Source of the DNA: JAIRTY01 sp050257395
GTDB taxonomy: Bacteria; Actinomycetota; Actinomycetes; Streptosporangiales; Streptosporangiaceae
Direction: 5' to 3'
Assembly (NCBI GenBank): GCA_050257395.1
Contig: JBLMWU010000079.1
Coordinates: 1 to 64,000, forward strand
DNA length: 64,000 bases
Part shown: positions 51,787 through 60,223 of the stretch, one piece after another
How the letters are laid out: each line of letters opens with the position of its first letter
Position numbering within the stretch: position 1 is the first letter of the stretch
Made by a program: the position numbers and the translations under genes
The notes under the pieces: generated by a model
What the model was told of the DNA's origin: nothing
Database searches by the model: none
Seen by the model: the letters and a program-made list of their open reading frames with translations, nothing else

Positions 51787-52644
51787 TCACCCGGGCGGCG
51801 CGCCGGGCATGGTACCGATGACGACGGTGGCAGGCAGGCCGCCATCGGATGCCACCTGCGGCGTCAGGCCGTGGCTGGCCATGATGCCGGCGGCCCCGGC
51901 GGCCTGCCGGTCGCTGGTCTCGGTCAGCAGGTGGCCGCCCGGCGCCAGCCAGCGCGGCGCGCCAGCGGCCACCCGCCGCAGGACATCGAGGCCGTCCGGG
52001 CCGCCGTCCAGCGCGGCCAGCGGCTCGTGCGCACTGGCCTCCGCGGGCAGGAACGCGACCTCGCGGGTGGGCACGTAGGGGACGTTGGCGAGCAGCAGGC
52101 CCACCCGGCCGTGCAGCGCCGCGGGCAGCGGCCCGAACAGATCGCCTTCGTACACGCGGCCGCCGGCCGGGATGACGTTGCGGCGGGCGCACCGCACCGC
52201 CGCCGGGTCGATGTCGGCGGCGTGCAGGTCCGCCCCGGGCAGGGCAGCGGCGACCGCCACCCCGAGCGCGCCCGAGCCGCAGCACAGGTCGAGCACCACC
52301 GGCCCGGCGGAGCCGCTGCCCGCACCGGCGAGGGCGATGGCCTGGCGGGCCAGGAACTCCGTGCGCCGGCGCGGCACGAACACCCCCGGCCCGACCGCGA
52401 TCCGCAGGCCGCAGAACCCGGCCCAGCCGACGACCTGCTCCAGCGGCAGGCCCGCCGCCCGCCGGCCGGCCATGTCAGCCAGATCGGCGGGGGAACTGGC
52501 GGATGAGATGAGCAGGTCGGCTTCGTCTTCGGCGAACACGCAGCCCGCGGCCCGCAGCCGGGCGACGATGGCGGAGCGGTCATGAGATGACACAGAAACA
52601 GAGATGGCGGGCGCCTTTCCCGATGGAGGCGCTCCCCGGCTCAC
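51787..52644 (-). CDS. HemK/PrmC-like protein-glutamine N5-methyltransferase homologue
   Basis: A 285-residue class I methyltransferase of the PrmC-like group. It has the N-terminal helical domain (ADLADMAGRRAAGLPLEQVVG), WAGFCGLRIAVGPGVFVPR, the SAM loop VVLDLCCGSGALGVAVA and the substrate motif LLLANVPYVPTREV, in which NVPY replaces the usual NPPY. This variant group is often annotated as putative protein N(5)-glutamine methyltransferase. The GTG at 52644 may be too early; a start near 52600 is possible. It converges with the TetR gene. Confidence 0.85.
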   Translation of the reverse strand: MSRGAPPSGKAPAISVSVSSHDRSAIVARLRAAGCVFAEDEADLLISSASSPADLADMAGRRAAGLPLEQVVGWAGFCGLRIAVGPGVFVPRRRTEFLARQAIALAGAGSGSAGPVVLDLCCGSGALGVAVAAALPGADLHAADIDPAAVRCARRNVIPAGGRVYEGDLFGPLPAALHGRVGLLLANVPYVPTREVAFLPAEASAHEPLAALDGGPDGLDVLRRVAAGAPRWLAPGGHLLTETSDRQAAGAAGIMASHGLTPQVASDGGLPATVVIGTMPGAPPG

Positions 52645-52893
52645 CTGCGCGCGGCACGGTACCGGCAGGAGAGCGCCCGGCCTGAACAGGCAGAAATGGG
52701 TCTCACCTCCCGGTCATGGCGGCTGGTGCTGGCGACGGCCACAATACCGGAGCCGGCTGTGGCCTGCCAGCCGCAGCCTGCGGGCCGGTGCCGCTGCCGT
52801 TGCTGCCGCCGCGGGGCCGGGTCGCTGACTGTCCCCGCCTGCCGCCCCAGCTGCCGCCGCGGGGCCGGTCGTGGCCGCGGCTAGGGTGGGCGG

Positions 52894-53712
52894 GTGGTTC
52901 CGGACCCCGACCCACGGCAGGACCTGCGGGCGGACTGCGGCCGCTGCGCCGCCCTGTGCTGCGTCGCCCCGGCGTTCACGGCGTCGGCCGACTTCGCGAT
53001 CGGCAAGCCGGCGGGCCGGCCGTGCCCGCACCTGCTCGGGGACTTCCGCTGCGGCATCCACGCGGACCTGCGCGGCCAGGGCTTCCCCGGCTGCGCCGTG
53101 TTCGACTGTTTCGGCGCGGGCCAGCAGGTGACCCAGGTGACCTTCGGCGGCCGGGACTGGCGGCAGGACCCGGGCACCGCGGCCCCGATGTTCGCGGTGT
53201 TCGGGGTGATGCGCCAGCTCCGGGAGCTGCAGTGGTACCTGGCCGAAGCGCTCACCCTGACCGCCGCCGCGGCGCTGCGGCCCGGGCTCACCGCCGCCTG
53301 GGACCGGACGGAGGCGCTCACCCGGGCCAGCGCCGCCGAACTCGCCGGCCTGGACGTCACCGCCTGGCGGCGGGAGGCGGGGGAGCTGCTGGCCAGCGTC
53401 AGCGACCTGGTGCGCGCGGGGGTCCCCGACCGCGCCCCCGACCGCAGGGGCGCCGACCTGATCGGGGCCAGGCTGCGGGACGCGGCCCTGCGCGGTGCCA
53501 GCCTCCGCGGCGCCTACCTCATCGGCGCCGACCTGCGGGGCGCCGACCTGCGGCACACGGACCTGCTCGGGGCCGACCTGCGCGCCGCCGACCTGCGCGG
53601 GGCCGACCTCACCGGCGCCATCTTCGTCACCCAGCCCCAGCTCGCTGCGGCCCGCGGCGGCACCGCGACCGCCCTGCCCGCCGGTCTGGCCAGGCCGCCG
53701 CACTGGCGGTAG
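52894..53712 (+). CDS. Cys-rich domain plus pentapeptide-repeat protein
   Basis: A 272-residue fusion. The first 70 residues are Cys-rich: CGRCAALCC, CPHLLGDFRCGIHADL and GFPGCAVFDCFGAGQ, a spacing that suggests metal or iron-sulfur binding. A helical middle follows. Residues 185-245 contain about ten pentapeptide repeats of the A(D/N)LxG type (GADLIGARLRDAALRGASL, GADLRGADL and so on), which fold as a right-handed quadrilateral helix. GTG 52894. Cellular role unknown; it is not flanked by a gyrase or resistance gene. Confidence 0.85.
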   Translation: MVPDPDPRQDLRADCGRCAALCCVAPAFTASADFAIGKPAGRPCPHLLGDFRCGIHADLRGQGFPGCAVFDCFGAGQQVTQVTFGGRDWRQDPGTAAPMFAVFGVMRQLRELQWYLAEALTLTAAAALRPGLTAAWDRTEALTRASAAELAGLDVTAWRREAGELLASVSDLVRAGVPDRAPDRRGADLIGARLRDAALRGASLRGAYLIGADLRGADLRHTDLLGADLRAADLRGADLTGAIFVTQPQLAAARGGTATALPAGLARPPHWR

Positions 53713-53818
53713 GGGAGGCCACCGGGCGCGCCGCGGCCCAGCGTGTCAGCCACCGGCGCCCAGCGCCGCGGCGGCCCAGCGTGCCAGCCGCGGGGCGGGT
53801 AACGTCTGCGCGGGGAGA

Positions 53819-54172
53819 GTGCTGCGGCGAGCGGCGGCCCGGCTCAGCGAGGCAGCAGCCGGGCTGATCACCGCGGCCAGCTGCGCCGCCGTGGGATCGG
53901 CCATCGCCGCGCTGTGCAACCCGCCGATCGTCCGCCGGGTCGCGCTGGCGGCCCTGAGCACAGCCAGCGCCGTGATCGCGGCGCTGGTCGCCGGGATCTC
54001 ACCGGCGAACGCGGCGATCCGGGCGGCTGCGGCCACCGGGCAGCCGCATTCCGGTACCTGGCTGCCCGGCGCGCCGCTGCTCGCCGCCCTGGCGCTGGCG
54101 GCCGCGTCATGGGCGCTGTCGGCGGCGCTCGCCGCCCGCCGGGGCCCCGCCCCGCCAGCGGGCGAAGGCTGA
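53819..54172 (+). CDS. Possible small membrane protein
   Basis: A frame of 117 residues from GTG 53819 with three hydrophobic spans: GLITAASCAAVGSAIAAL, VALAALSTASAVIAALVAGI and LLAALALAAASWALSAALAA. No clear SD and no family recognised. Hydrophobic, codon-biased sequence in the gap between the pentapeptide gene and metG supports coding, but GC-rich DNA can mimic this. The start is uncertain. Confidence 0.4.
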   Translation: MLRRAAARLSEAAAGLITAASCAAVGSAIAALCNPPIVRRVALAALSTASAVIAALVAGISPANAAIRAAAATGQPHSGTWLPGAPLLAALALAAASWALSAALAARRGPAPPAGEG

Positions 54173-54238
54173 CCCGGCAGGCCGCCGGCGCCGCGGCGCG
54201 GCAATGCCGATGCGCCTGGACTGTGCGACCATGGGAGC

Positions 54239-54298
54239 ATGCGGACACGCGACGAGCGAATGATGCGCCCCCTCCCGGGGCTGCTCGGCGTGCGCTGA
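54239..54298 (+). CDS. Possible metG leader peptide with tandem Met codons
   Basis: A 19-residue frame (MRTRDERMMRPLPGLLGVR) ends 89 bases before metG. It contains two adjacent internal Met codons at 54260-54265. A GGGAG just before the ATG is too close for an optimal SD, and translation from ATG 54260 is an alternative. Position before two hairpins and a methionyl-tRNA synthetase gene suggests an attenuator leader. No experimental family is recognised. Confidence 0.4.
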   Translation: MRTRDERMMRPLPGLLGVR

Positions 54299-54311
54299 CC
54301 CACACCACGTA

Positions 54312-54336
54312 TCAGGCCCCTGTCTGCGGGGCCTGA
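54312..54336 (+). promoter_or_regulatory. Hairpin 1 of the metG leader
   Basis: TCAGGCCCC (54312-54320) pairs perfectly with GGGGCCTGA (54328-54336) across a 7-base loop. It starts 13 bases after the possible leader peptide's stop and lies upstream of the SD-sequestering hairpin. It could be a terminator or antiterminator partner. Confidence 0.6.
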
Positions 54337-54349
54337 CGGCGTGCTGTCC

Positions 54350-54381
54350 TCCTCTCCCCGCGCGGCAGGGCCGGGAGAGGA
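54350..54381 (+). promoter_or_regulatory. Hairpin 2: sequesters the metG ribosome binding site
   Basis: TCCTCTCCC (54350-54358) is the exact complement of GGGAGAGGA (54373-54381), which is the metG SD six bases before the ATG. The loop is 14 bases. When formed it would hide the SD and block translation. This is the expected off-state of a translational attenuator or riboswitch. Confidence 0.7.
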
Positions 54382-54387
54382 CACACC

Positions 54388-55896
54388 ATGACCCGCTTCT
54401 ACATCACCACCGCCATCCCCTACGTCAACGCGGAACCGCACCTCGGGCACGCGCTCGAACTGGTGCAGGCCGACGTGCTCGCCCGGCACCGGCGGCTGCG
54501 CGGCCAGCCGGTCCGGTTCCTCACCGGCACCGACGACAACGCGCTCAAGAACGTCACCGCCGCCCGGGCCGCCGGGGCCAGCGTGCGAGAGTTCGTCGAC
54601 GCGAACGCGGGCCGCTTCGCCGCGCTGCGGGAGCCGCTGGCGCTGTCGTTCGACGACTTCATCCGCACCAGCGCCGACCCCCGCCACGCCGCGGGCGTGA
54701 TCCGGCTGTGGCAGCGGTGCGCCGCCGCGGGCGACTTCTACCGCCGCCGCTACCAGGGCCTGTACTGCGCCGGCTGCGAGCAGTTCTACGAGCCGGCGGA
54801 ACTGCCCGGCGGGGTCTGCCCCGAGCATGGGGTGGCGCCCGAGCCGGTGGCCGAGGAGAACTGGTTCTTCCGGCTGTCCCGCTACGCCGGCCGCCTGCTG
54901 GAGATCCTGCAGGCCGGCCAGGTCCGCATCGAGCCGGCCACCCGGCGCAACGAGGTGCTCGCGTTCGTGCGGGCCGGGCTGAGGGACTTCAGCGTGTCCC
55001 GCCCGGCTGCCCGGGCCGGCGGCTGGGGCATCCCGGTGCCGGGCGATGACGGCCAGGTCATCTACGTGTGGTGGGAGGCGCTCACCAACTACGTCACCGC
55101 CCTCGGCTACGGCACCGGCGACCCCGCCTACCGGGACTGGTGGGCAGGCTCCGCCGAGCGGGTCCATGTCATCGGCAAGGGCATCCTCCGGTTCCACGCG
55201 GTGTACTGGCTGGCGATCCTGCTGTCAGCGGGCCTGCCGCTGCCGACGGCCGTGTTCGTGCACGAGTACCTGACGGTGAACGGGGCGAAGCTGTCCAAGA
55301 GCGCTGGCAACGCGGTGAGCCCGGCCGCGCTGGCGGGCCGCTTCGGGACCGACGCGGTGCGCTGGTGGCTGCTGCGCGAAGCCGCCCGCACCACGGACAC
55401 CGACTTCACCGTGGCGCGGCTCGTCAGCCGGGCCAACACCGACCTCGCCAACGGGCTCGGCAACCTGGTGAACCGCACGCTGACACTGGTGCGCCGCTAC
55501 CGGGCCGGCCAGGTGGGCGCCCCGCCGGGCGGGCCGGTCAGCACCCTCGCCGCCGCCTGCCACGCGCTGCCCGGGCGCATCGACGCGGCCCTGGCCCGCT
55601 TCGATTTTCGTTCCGCTGCAGCAGCCCTGACCTCCGTGGTGGAGGAGGGCAACCGGTTCGCGGAGGCGGAGCGGCCATGGGCACTGGCACGCGCGCAGCG
55701 GGCGGGCGACGGCGCGGCCGGGCCGCGGCTGGACGCTGTCCTCGCCGAACTGGTCGCCGCCTGCCAGCTGCTGGCCCGGGAAGCAGAACCGTTCCTGCCC
55801 GGCGGCGCCGCCCGGCTGCGCGGCCAGCTGCTCTCGGGTGACAGCGCCGCACCGGCCGTGCCCGTCTTCCCGCGGATCGCGCTCACCGGCCCGTGA
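54388..55896 (+). CDS. metG: Methionyl-tRNA synthetase
   Basis: A 502-residue class I synthetase charging tRNA-Met. The ATP motif is PHLGH (HIGH type) in PYVNAEPHLGHALEL, and the KMSKS loop is KLSKS in NGAKLSKSAGNAVSP. The zinc-knuckle insert is CAGCEQFY with CPEHG, a single-knuckle form. The anticodon domain begins near VSRANTDLANGLGNLVNRTL. It is shorter than most actinobacterial MetG and could be a second MetRS type. Its expression seems governed by the upstream leader (54239-54381). Confidence 0.94.
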   Translation: MTRFYITTAIPYVNAEPHLGHALELVQADVLARHRRLRGQPVRFLTGTDDNALKNVTAARAAGASVREFVDANAGRFAALREPLALSFDDFIRTSADPRHAAGVIRLWQRCAAAGDFYRRRYQGLYCAGCEQFYEPAELPGGVCPEHGVAPEPVAEENWFFRLSRYAGRLLEILQAGQVRIEPATRRNEVLAFVRAGLRDFSVSRPAARAGGWGIPVPGDDGQVIYVWWEALTNYVTALGYGTGDPAYRDWWAGSAERVHVIGKGILRFHAVYWLAILLSAGLPLPTAVFVHEYLTVNGAKLSKSAGNAVSPAALAGRFGTDAVRWWLLREAARTTDTDFTVARLVSRANTDLANGLGNLVNRTLTLVRRYRAGQVGAPPGGPVSTLAAACHALPGRIDAALARFDFRSAAAALTSVVEEGNRFAEAERPWALARAQRAGDGAAGPRLDAVLAELVAACQLLAREAEPFLPGGAARLRGQLLSGDSAAPAVPVFPRIALTGP

Positions 55897-55903
55897 GATC
55901 CGG

Positions 55904-56353
55904 TCAGCTCCAGCCGACGGTGACCAGCCGCTGCCCCGCCTGCATGGCCCGCAGCGCGCCGGCCACGTAGCCGACGGTGTCCGCGGGCAGGCAGGCGAGG
56001 TCCGCCCACACCAGCTCGGTGCATTTCCCGGGCTCGGCAATGACCGGCCGCCCCGACCAGCCGGTCACCCGGAAGAAGAGGTCGATGTACTCGTCGTCGC
56101 CGGGGCGCTCGCGGTTGCGGTGCAGCACCGTGCCCAGCGTGCACTGATCACGCGCCACCGTGACAGCCAGCTCCTCACGCAGTTCCCGGCACAACCCCGC
56201 CACCGCGTCCTCGCCGCCGTCCAGGTGACCGGACGGCAACCCCAGCTGGCCGTCCCGGTACCCGGAGCCCGCGCGGCGTGCCAGCAGCACCCGTCCGCCG
56301 TCGATGAGGACGCCATACACCGCCACGCATGCCCGGAACCGGCCGGAGCTCAT
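55904..56353 (-). CDS. NUDIX hydrolase
   Basis: A 149-residue NUDIX protein. The box is GHLDGGEDAVAGLCRELREE followed by LAV, an exact consensus with Gly-x5-Glu-x7-ArgGlu. Preceding VYGVLIDGGRVLLARRAG and following DEYIDLFFRV match mutT-like NTP phosphatases. ATG 56353 has GGGGGGA six bases upstream, better than GTG 56371. Substrate unknown. It converges with metG. Confidence 0.9.
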   Translation of the reverse strand: MSSGRFRACVAVYGVLIDGGRVLLARRAGSGYRDGQLGLPSGHLDGGEDAVAGLCRELREELAVTVARDQCTLGTVLHRNRERPGDDEYIDLFFRVTGWSGRPVIAEPGKCTELVWADLACLPADTVGYVAGALRAMQAGQRLVTVGWS

Positions 56354-56412
56354 CGTTGTCCCCCCATCCACGCCGGTACGGTACGCGGCCCTGGCAGCAC
56401 CGTGCCGCCCGG

Positions 56413-57396
56413 TCAGTAGCGGGCGCCCGCGGGCGCTGGCAGGGCGTCGAGCTCAGCCAGGGCGGCGGCGCTCAGCCCGAGGTCCGCCGCGCCGGCGTTG
56501 TCCAGCAGGTACCGGGGCGTCTTGGTGCCCGGGATGGGTACCACGTGGCGGCCCTGCGCCAGCACCCAGGCCAGCGCCACCTGCGCCGGAGTTCCCCCGG
56601 CCCGGCCGGCGAGCTCGCGGACCCGGTCCGCGATGGCCTGGTTGGCGCGCAGGGCGTCCGCCTGGAAGCGCGGCAGCCCGCGCCGGAAGTCGTCCTGCGG
56701 CAGGTCGCTGCCGGAGCCGAACCGCCCGGCCAGGAAACCCCGCCCCAGCGGCGCGAACGGCAGGAAGGCGATGCCGTGGCGCTGGCAGTACGGCAGCACC
56801 TCCGCCAGCGCGTCGCGGGTCCACAGCGACAGCTCGGACTGCACCGACGTCACCGGATGCACCGCCTGCGCCCGCTCGATCTCCGCCACGCTCACCTCGG
56901 ACAGGCCCAGGTGCAGCGCCTTGCCCGCCGCTACCGCCCCGGCCATCGCGCCCCAGGTCTCCTCCAGCGGCACCCGTGGGTCCACCCGGTGCAGCTGGTA
57001 GAGGTCCACGTGATCGGTGCCGAGCCGGCGCAGGCTGCCGTCGATGGCGGCCCGCACGTGCTCAGGGCGGCCGTCCCGGGCAGCGCCCGGCGCGCTGGCA
57101 CCCGGGTCGGCCGACTGGACGGAGTCGGCGGTGAGGCCGACCTTGGTGGCCAGCACCGCCGGCTCGCGCCAGCCGCCCGCCAGCGCCCGGCCCACCAGTT
57201 CCTCGTTGGTGTGGGGGCCGTACACGTCGGCGGTGTCGATCAGCGTCATGCCCAGGTCCAGCGCCTGCCGGATCACCGCGATGGAGGTGGCGTCATCCCG
57301 CGGCGTCTCCAGGTCGTAGGACGCCGTCATGCCCATGCAGCCCAGGCCGATCACACCCACCGCGGGCCCGCTGCTGCCCAGCGTCGTGGTCCGCAT
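56413..57396 (-). CDS. Aldo/keto reductase
   Basis: A 327-residue aldo/keto reductase. It begins MRTTTLGSSGPAVGVIGLGC and has the catalytic Asp and Tyr in LIDTADVYGPHTNEELVG, Lys in AVLATKVG and His in LYQLHRVDPRVP. The C-terminal cofactor loop is HVVPIPGTKTPRYLLDN. It resembles the AKR13-like group. I take ATG 57396, although the frame stays open far upstream (to 58035) antisense to nothing conserved. Confidence 0.92.
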   Translation of the reverse strand: MRTTTLGSSGPAVGVIGLGCMGMTASYDLETPRDDATSIAVIRQALDLGMTLIDTADVYGPHTNEELVGRALAGGWREPAVLATKVGLTADSVQSADPGASAPGAARDGRPEHVRAAIDGSLRRLGTDHVDLYQLHRVDPRVPLEETWGAMAGAVAAGKALHLGLSEVSVAEIERAQAVHPVTSVQSELSLWTRDALAEVLPYCQRHGIAFLPFAPLGRGFLAGRFGSGSDLPQDDFRRGLPRFQADALRANQAIADRVRELAGRAGGTPAQVALAWVLAQGRHVVPIPGTKTPRYLLDNAGAADLGLSAAALAELDALPAPAGARY

Positions 57397-57484
57397 GCCC
57401 CCAGCCTCCCGGTCACTGGCGGGGCGCACAACAGCGCATCCGGACCTGTGCCCCGCAGGAACGCACGGCCGCCGCCAATCTGTA

Positions 57485-57514
57485 AGGGCGCGGCTGGCGG
57501 GCCAGCCGCGCCCT
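57485..57514 (-). terminator. Hairpin after the beta-helix protein gene
   Basis: AGGGCGCGGCTGG (57485-57497) pairs perfectly with 57502-57514 across a four-base loop. On the minus strand it follows the beta-helix gene stop by about 35 bases and is followed by TTACAGATT, a weak T-containing tail. It separates this gene from the downstream aldo/keto reductase. Confidence 0.7.
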
Positions 57515-57548
57515 CGCGGCCCATGCTGCCCGGTCTCAGCTGGCTGGG

Positions 57549-59036
57549 TCAGGACCAGCGGTGGGCGGTGGCGCCCTGGACGGTGAAGGCGCTGGCGCCG
57601 GCTTTGCTCCACTTGAGGGTCAGGGTGAGGGCGGCGTCCGCGCTGGTGGGCAGGCCGGTGACTTCGGCCGTCGCGGGGAGTTCCAGGATCGTGACGCTGG
57701 TCGCGCCGGTGCCGTACTCGAAGTGCAGCATCGCGTAGCACGAGGTGGCCGACACGAAGTTGACCCAGCCTTCCATCCGCCAGGGCCGGTTCGCCCCGGC
57801 TGCCAGGGCCGGGGTGGCGGCGGACGACGTGAGCGCGGTGCCGCCGGGCCCGCCCCAGCGGACGGCCGGGGTCAGCGCCGGGCTGCTGCCGGCCGCGGTG
57901 AACACGCCGAACGCCAGCAGGTGGTAGAGGGTCCCAGCGGCCGCTTCCCGGCCAGGGACGGTCAGGCTGGCCACCGCCGTCTCCGCGGTGCTGGCGGACA
58001 CCGTGAACGCGGCCGTCAGCGCGCCCGCCGGGCACATCATGCCGGTGCCGCCCACCCGGAGCGTGCCGGGGACCGTCATGTTCCCGGCGCCGTCGTTGAC
58101 GATGGTGGTGGTGCCGGGCGCGAGGACCGGGGGAGTGACGTAGGCCCAGCCCACGACCGTCGCGCTGCAGCCCGCGTCCACCTGGAACGAGGCCGCCGCG
58201 CCGGCGGCCGGCCCGGCCTCCGTGCAGCTGACCAGGGTCACGGACCGGGCGCCGCCGGTGACCCGGAAAGACCGGTTGCTGGTGGCGGCGGCGTAGCAGC
58301 CGCTCAGCACCACGTCGCTGGCGCCGTCGATCTTCCAGGCGGTGCCGTCGTAGTCGCTGCTGTGGTTGACCGAGTCCTCGGCGCCGCAGGCGCTGAAGGT
58401 GAGGTTCCGCGAGCCCGGCCCGGCGTAGTAGCCGATGCCGTTCGAGTCGGCGGCACAGCCGCTGAAGTGCGAGTACACCAGCCCAATGTTGTACCCGATC
58501 TGGCCGTTGCCGTTGGCGTAGCAGCCGGTGAGCGTGCAGCTCGTGCCGCCACCGTACAGCGAGATGCCGAACGCCCCGTTCTGCTGCGCGATGACCCGGG
58601 TGAACGTGCTGGCGATCGGCAGTGAGATCGCCACGCCGGAGTCCCCGAACTGCCAGACGAGGACGTTCTCCATCGTGATGGCTTCGCAGTTGGGGTTGTC
58701 CTGGCGGGACAGGTAGATGCCAGGCCCGCTGGCCGAGTCCGTGCCGGGCCCCCGCAGCTGCAGGCCGCGCACGTCGAAGAAGGTGACGTCCACGCCGCGC
58801 AGCCCGGATGCTTCCGGGTTGGCCTGGTGCAGCACGGAGACCTGGTCGCCTTCGCCCTGGATGGACAGGTGCGGGTACACGGTCAGGGTTTCCGTTAACC
58901 GGTACGTGCCCTGCGGCACGAGCACCACGCCGCCGCCCGCGGCGCTGACCGCGTCCAGGGCCCCCTGCACCGCGGCCGTGTCGTCATGGATGCCGTCGCC
59001 AAACGCGCCGAAATCACGCACGTTCTGCACTGCCAT
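57549..59036 (-). CDS. Right-handed beta-helix protein (pectate lyase 3-like)
   Basis: A 495-residue protein. The N-terminus AVQNVRDFGAFGDGIHDDTA is the Pectate_lyase_3 hallmark shared with polysaccharide lyases and phage tailspikes. Repeating beta-helix turns run to about residue 300 (VTFFDVRGLQLRGPG, AITMENVLVWQFGD, TLTGCYANGNGQIG, VVLSGCYAAATSNRS). The C-terminal 150 residues are a separate beta-rich domain (TLYHLLAFGVFTAAG, GWVNFVSATSCYAML). There is no signal peptide and no adjacent phage gene. ATG 59036 has GGGGGA upstream. Substrate and location are unclear. Confidence 0.82.
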   Translation of the reverse strand: MAVQNVRDFGAFGDGIHDDTAAVQGALDAVSAAGGGVVLVPQGTYRLTETLTVYPHLSIQGEGDQVSVLHQANPEASGLRGVDVTFFDVRGLQLRGPGTDSASGPGIYLSRQDNPNCEAITMENVLVWQFGDSGVAISLPIASTFTRVIAQQNGAFGISLYGGGTSCTLTGCYANGNGQIGYNIGLVYSHFSGCAADSNGIGYYAGPGSRNLTFSACGAEDSVNHSSDYDGTAWKIDGASDVVLSGCYAAATSNRSFRVTGGARSVTLVSCTEAGPAAGAAASFQVDAGCSATVVGWAYVTPPVLAPGTTTIVNDGAGNMTVPGTLRVGGTGMMCPAGALTAAFTVSASTAETAVASLTVPGREAAAGTLYHLLAFGVFTAAGSSPALTPAVRWGGPGGTALTSSAATPALAAGANRPWRMEGWVNFVSATSCYAMLHFEYGTGATSVTILELPATAEVTGLPTSADAALTLTLKWSKAGASAFTVQGATAHRWS

Positions 59037-59083
59037 GTGCGTCCCCCTGCCGGTAGCCGGCGGCCGCAGGGGCACCCGTCAGG

Positions 59084-60055
59084 TCAGGCGCTGGGCGAGT
59101 GGTTCCGCCGGTACTCTCGGGGGCCGGTGCCGTACCGCCGTTTGAATGACCTGGTGAAATGCGAGGTGTCGGTGAAGCCGACGCCGAACGCGATGTCCGT
59201 GATGCTGCGGCCGGCCTGGCCCGGGTCCGCCAGCAGTTGGGCGGCCTGGTCGAGCCGCTGCTCCTGGACCCAGCGGAACGGCGACGTCCCCTCCGCCTGG
59301 AAGATGCCCTGCAGGTAGCGCACTGACACCCCCAGCGCCGACGCTATTACCGCAGGTGAGAGGCCTGGTTCGGCGAGGTGGTTCATGATGTAGCGGCGTG
59401 CCCGCGCCAGCTGGCCGGGCAGCGGCGCACCCCGCCGCGCGGCGGGCCCGGTCCGCCCGGTCAGGGCCGTGCCCAGCAGGTCCAGCACGTGCCCGCCGAT
59501 CCGGGGCACCGCCTCCGGCGGCAGGCCGGCCGCGTGCGCGGTCAGCGCCCGCAGGAACGGGGCGAGCAGCGCGCCCGCGCCCCGGTCACCGTGCACGACG
59601 GTGGCGGTCGCGTCCTTCGCCAGCGGGCAGTGCGCCAGGAAGGTCTGCCGGGGGACCTTGACGACGATCAGCTCGAACGAACTCACGCCGCTGATCCGGC
59701 ACGGCCGGGAACTGTCGTAGAGGGTGAAATCACCGGGCCGCAGCACCGCTTCCCGGCCGTCCTGAGCCAGTTCGAGGTGCCCGCGGACGGCCACGTTGAC
59801 GAAGAAGTCGTCTTCCAGCGACCGGCGGATCGCCGCCGGGGTCCGCACCACCGAGTGCGGGTCCGCGCTGACCGTCGCCACCTGCACGCAGTCCAGGTCC
59901 TGGGCGCTGACCTCGCCCCGGAAACGGCCGCCGTGGCGCTCCGGCGGCTCCAGCTCCAGCTGCACGAACGTGGCGCACACGACGTCACGCCAGTAGTCGA
60001 GCTGGGATACATCGTCGACCGTGGCCGTGGAGTAGCTGAGGGTCATGGCGGCCAA
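59084..60055 (-). CDS. AraC-family transcriptional regulator
   Basis: A 323-residue regulator with an N-terminal cupin-like ligand domain (TATVDDVSQLDYWRDVVCA, LRPGDFTLYDSSRPC) and a C-terminal double helix-turn-helix, LSPAVIASALGVSVRYLQGIF and RSITDIAFGVGFTDTSHFTRSF. This architecture is the AraC-binding-like plus HTH_18 type. It diverges from the cupin dioxygenase-like gene across 168 bases holding direct repeats, and so probably activates that catabolic operon. ATG at 60055 or 60046. Confidence 0.93.
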   Translation of the reverse strand: MAAMTLSYSTATVDDVSQLDYWRDVVCATFVQLELEPPERHGGRFRGEVSAQDLDCVQVATVSADPHSVVRTPAAIRRSLEDDFFVNVAVRGHLELAQDGREAVLRPGDFTLYDSSRPCRISGVSSFELIVVKVPRQTFLAHCPLAKDATATVVHGDRGAGALLAPFLRALTAHAAGLPPEAVPRIGGHVLDLLGTALTGRTGPAARRGAPLPGQLARARRYIMNHLAEPGLSPAVIASALGVSVRYLQGIFQAEGTSPFRWVQEQRLDQAAQLLADPGQAGRSITDIAFGVGFTDTSHFTRSFKRRYGTGPREYRRNHSPSA

Positions 60056-60094
60056 CTTCGCTGAGGGTCCGCACGCGGGCCCGGGGACCGCGCG

Positions 60095-60132
60095 GTGCGC
60101 TCAGCGTCAACTATCCGTGCGCTGACAGTCAA
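60095..60132. promoter_or_regulatory. Direct repeats between araC-like gene and cupin gene
   Basis: Two 16-bp direct repeats of the pattern GTGCGCT-N4-GTCAA occur at 60095-60110 and 60117-60132, 22 bp apart (two helical turns). This is the usual arrangement of AraC-family operator half-sites. They lie about 40 and 90 bases from the two divergent starts. Confidence 0.6.
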
Positions 60133-60223
60133 GCCCCCCGCCGCTGACGTGCTTACCCTTCGGTTCGTGCGCTCATGAAGGCCCGTCCGCTGGGCGGACC
60201 TGCGGAAGCAGGAAGGAACAGGC

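Noticed and set aside
54239..54381. Classical T-box riboswitch before metG
   Set aside because: No T-box consensus or specifier-loop layout was recognised; only a short Met-containing frame and two hairpins are seen.
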